NCBI GenBank assembly: GCA_948099385.1
Contig: CANUEZ040000068.1
Span: 392,001 to 456,000 of the forward strand
Direction of reading: 5' to 3'
DNA length: 64,000 nucleotides
DNA from: Fasciola hepatica
Lineage: Eukaryota > Platyhelminthes > Trematoda > Plagiorchiida > Fasciolidae
In this document: piece after piece, positions 61,580 through 64,000 of the stretch
How the letters are laid out: each line of letters opens with the position of its first letter
How positions within the stretch are numbered: position 1 is the stretch's first letter
Notes under the pieces: generated by a model
Told to the model about the DNA's origin: nothing
What the model saw: the letters and a program-made list of their open reading frames with translations, nothing else
The model's database searches: none
Translations under genes and position numbers: made by a program

Positions 61580-63680
61580 CTCTGAAATATGCTGAAGAAC
61601 AAATGGAGAACTTTCAACAAGTCACGGTGTAATCCTAGAAAACACAAGGCTGGTTGGTTGGCTGCCCTTCTAAGAAGACCCGTACACAACATAAGCCTTC
61701 CCGTGATGACCAGCATCAACGTCCGTTCCCTACTGAGTACCATTTTGGTGTTATCCGACCTTGTTAGGTCACACGAATATTCTCAACTCACCGCAAACTT
61801 ACTACAAGAAAAATGGCTTCACGATAACATCGATGATTAATTAGTTGGTTCAAGTAGTTTCAGTATGTGTTGTGTGGATCTTCCTGTTTCATGAAGAAAG
61901 TGAGGTGCCGGTGTTATCAAACACAATACCGATCATTGATGCCAAAATGTCAAGCTTGTGTTTATGTATTCAAATAAATACATTAGTTCCTCCGTAGTAA
62001 AATACAAGCCCAAACAAATGAGTGCTTTTCGTTCTATTGTGCTCGTAAGTAATTATGTTTCACGAAAATGTCCTACCAAAGACTATTGTAAATTTGGTAA
62101 TTCTGTTTCACAAATTCTAACGGAATACGCAGACGTTCCTTTGATCATAGTTGCAGGTAATTTTAACCGTTTTGACGTCAATTCGTTTCATTCTTCCGGT
62201 CTCAAAACACTGTTAACTTTCCAACTAGAAAATATGGTTTCATAGATATTTTCTTAGTTACTTGCCCAAATATTTCACCGCCCTAATTTGTTCCACTCTT
62301 GGCTCATCCGACCACGCTACAACCCAATGAAGTGACCGCAAAGTTCGCAAAAGTTAGACTTCTCCGCTGAACATGCTGATATTAAATGTGAAGAATAGTC
62401 AGACTGACTTCCTCGTATGCTCGACCGCTGGCATCTCTGTGTCGTGGGATCAACTTTACTTTTGCCTTTGCTATCCCATCGGGAGTCCACATTTGCCTCG
62501 ATCAATTCTCATCACCTCACCTTGAACGGCTCAGTCGCCGAACGAATATGTCTTCAAACACAGTGATTACACAATGGTAAGGAGCTTGACGAAATCATTC
62601 GAGACTGAGCCAACAAACGAATGAATCACATATACACTGTAAACCTGTTGGAACTTAAAACCCCATGACGAGACACGGAGGCTTCTGAAAAAGTTATGTG
62701 GAGGTTCATCCGCATGCAAGTCTGCTGCACTCTATATTGAAGTTCTGAATCTACCATTCAGCAAGAAAGATGGGCCCTCATTTTCCGTATTTTTTGAATG
62801 TGATCCTTCAAACTTACTTCCCTTTTATATTTCTGTCTCCGATGTTTACAAAAACTAATCCTTCGAAATTCTAGCAAATTTTCTGGACCTAATGGCCTCA
62901 GCCCAATAGTCTTGAAGGAGTTCGCAGCTACTTCTTCCCCTACTTTCTTCAAACCGTTCAATCAATGCCTGAAAACCAGGAGATGTCCCGAATGCTACAG
63001 GGAATCTTGCAATTCCATCTCATCGTTTGAACCTCATTTGCTTTGAACAATTTTGAAACGTGATTCTCCCACGTGTGGAATTCTCCTGAATGTTTCAGAC
63101 CACCAGATTGCTTATCGATCTCCACGTTCCACACTTGACGCCCGTGTCACTCTGGTACATTACATTCCCTCGTTGTTTGAAGAAAAATACTAAATGTTTA
63201 GGATTTGCTTCCTAGACCACAGTGGCACCTTCGATGATGTCATTGGAATGAGCTGCTCTCTTCTCTCTCTCCAGTTCATGCTTCCAGAATCCCTTCATTT
63301 CTCTGCTGAGCAGTTATTTCCCTACCCGTCAACAGGTCATCCGATAAAATGGCACCAGCTCTTCTCTTTTTGCTTCTACCCTTGGTGTCCTTCAATGTGC
63401 CATACAATCACCGTTCCTGTTTCCACTCTACGTATCTTCCATCTCCACCCATCAAAACAGCCTCCTTATCAAAAGCAATGATGACGCCATTCTTGGCTCG
63501 CCATATTTCTGAATCTCTTGTTTTTCGAGCATTGAATGTGGCATCGCAGAACTTTCTGAATGGTCCACCGTACACAATGTCGAGACATTCTCTTCTCCTT
63601 TATGGGACGTGGTGTGTGCTTCCATTTTATTGACTCTAGCACTCCAGTAATAATTATTGGGAAACAAAGAACTCACCAAG
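61580..63680 (+). mobile_element. CR1/Jockey-type LINE fragment D (endonuclease to RT)
   Basis: The most continuous CR1-type copy. 61589-61840 gives the domain start (INVRSLLSTILVLSDLVRSH, then NLLQEKWLHDNIDD, where the family has E-T-W-L). 61958-62245 continues to VAGNFNRFD, the GDFN box with Asp changed to Asn. Linker scraps follow. The RT begins near 62880 with SGPNGLSPIVLKEF (family GPDG), then FFKPFNQCLKTRRCPECYRE. 63194-63300 carries FLDHSGTFDDVIG, the first catalytic Asp region. Later frames to about 63650 are doubtful. It is cut by stops and shifts; the catalytic box and 3' end are not seen before the window ends. Confidence 0.8.
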
Positions 63681-64000
63681 GTTCAGTAACCTCTGGAGCC
63701 CTCAGTTTCTTATCCTCCTAAAGTGAAATTTCTAATAAGCTTTCTGCAAAATACTCACTGATCCTACTGACCCTATTCACGAACAACTTATTAGAGGCCT
63801 GCTAGATATGTACAGCTTCATGCACATACAAGAGCATATGACAGTTCTATCATTCCGTACTTGGTAATGTTGATATACGACTCTGAAACCGTTATATCGA
63901 GTTTCTAAAGTCGAGTAAACAAGTAACTGATAAAACACAATAATTTTGCAGTGATTGGTTTTTTCTCAAATTTGAGACTGTTATTTGGTTATGTGAAAAG
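63681..64000. other. Unassigned window end
   Basis: No motif is recognised; it may hold the continuing decayed RT of LINE D. Confidence 0.4.

Noticed and set aside
1..64000. A CRISPR array, bacterial operon or biosynthetic cluster.
   Set aside because: There are no regularly spaced identical repeats, no ribosome-binding-site-led tandem ORFs and no related enzyme genes; the content is eukaryotic retroelement debris.

Overview
The window looks like AT-rich nuclear DNA from a flatworm, most probably a digenean trematode (fluke). There are no bacterial-style operons, no long clean ORFs and no rRNA or tRNA genes. The recognisable coding matter is decayed retrotransposon sequence: one Ty3/gypsy element of the CsRn1/PwRn1 type known from liver and lung flukes, at least four CR1/Jockey-type LINE fragments, and two RTE-type (SR2-like) LINE fragments. 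The trematode assignment rests on these families and is an inference, not a species call.

Layout. 1-10 kb is mostly unassigned, with a possible small multi-exon gene end at 5.3-6.8 kb, a dispersed 190-bp repeat at 7.7 kb and a CA microsatellite at 8.7 kb. 10.2-11.4 kb is a CR1-type LINE 3' half with a TTGAC-repeat tail. 12-16.3 kb holds several isolated exon-like ORFs with plausible splice sites, including a minus-strand one resembling TMEM131 and one with an immunoglobulin-domain signature. 17.4-22.5 kb is a broken minus-strand gypsy element (gag end, protease, RT, RNase H, integrase, probable 3' LTR) flanked by two copies of a related repeat. 23.9-25.8 kb is a second CR1-type LINE. 26-47 kb carries four copies of a ~300-bp repeat, a CR1-type RT scrap at 40.6-41.2 kb, and a diverged ~880-bp tandem duplication at 42-43.8 kb. 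47.7-48.3 kb is a frameshifted coding remnant of unknown origin. 51.0-53.5 and 55.1-57.4 kb are two RTE-type LINEs. 59.3-61.4 kb is bounded by inverted ACAT-rich arms. 61.6-63.7 kb is a fourth CR1-type LINE.

The mobile elements are all inactive by inspection: catalytic motifs are changed, stops and frameshifts are frequent, and no copy has both ends. No set of genes working together can be supported. If host genes are present, they are exons scattered through long repeat-filled introns, and this window alone cannot assemble them. No undescribed multi-gene system was found. The best leads are the repeat families and a few exon candidates.
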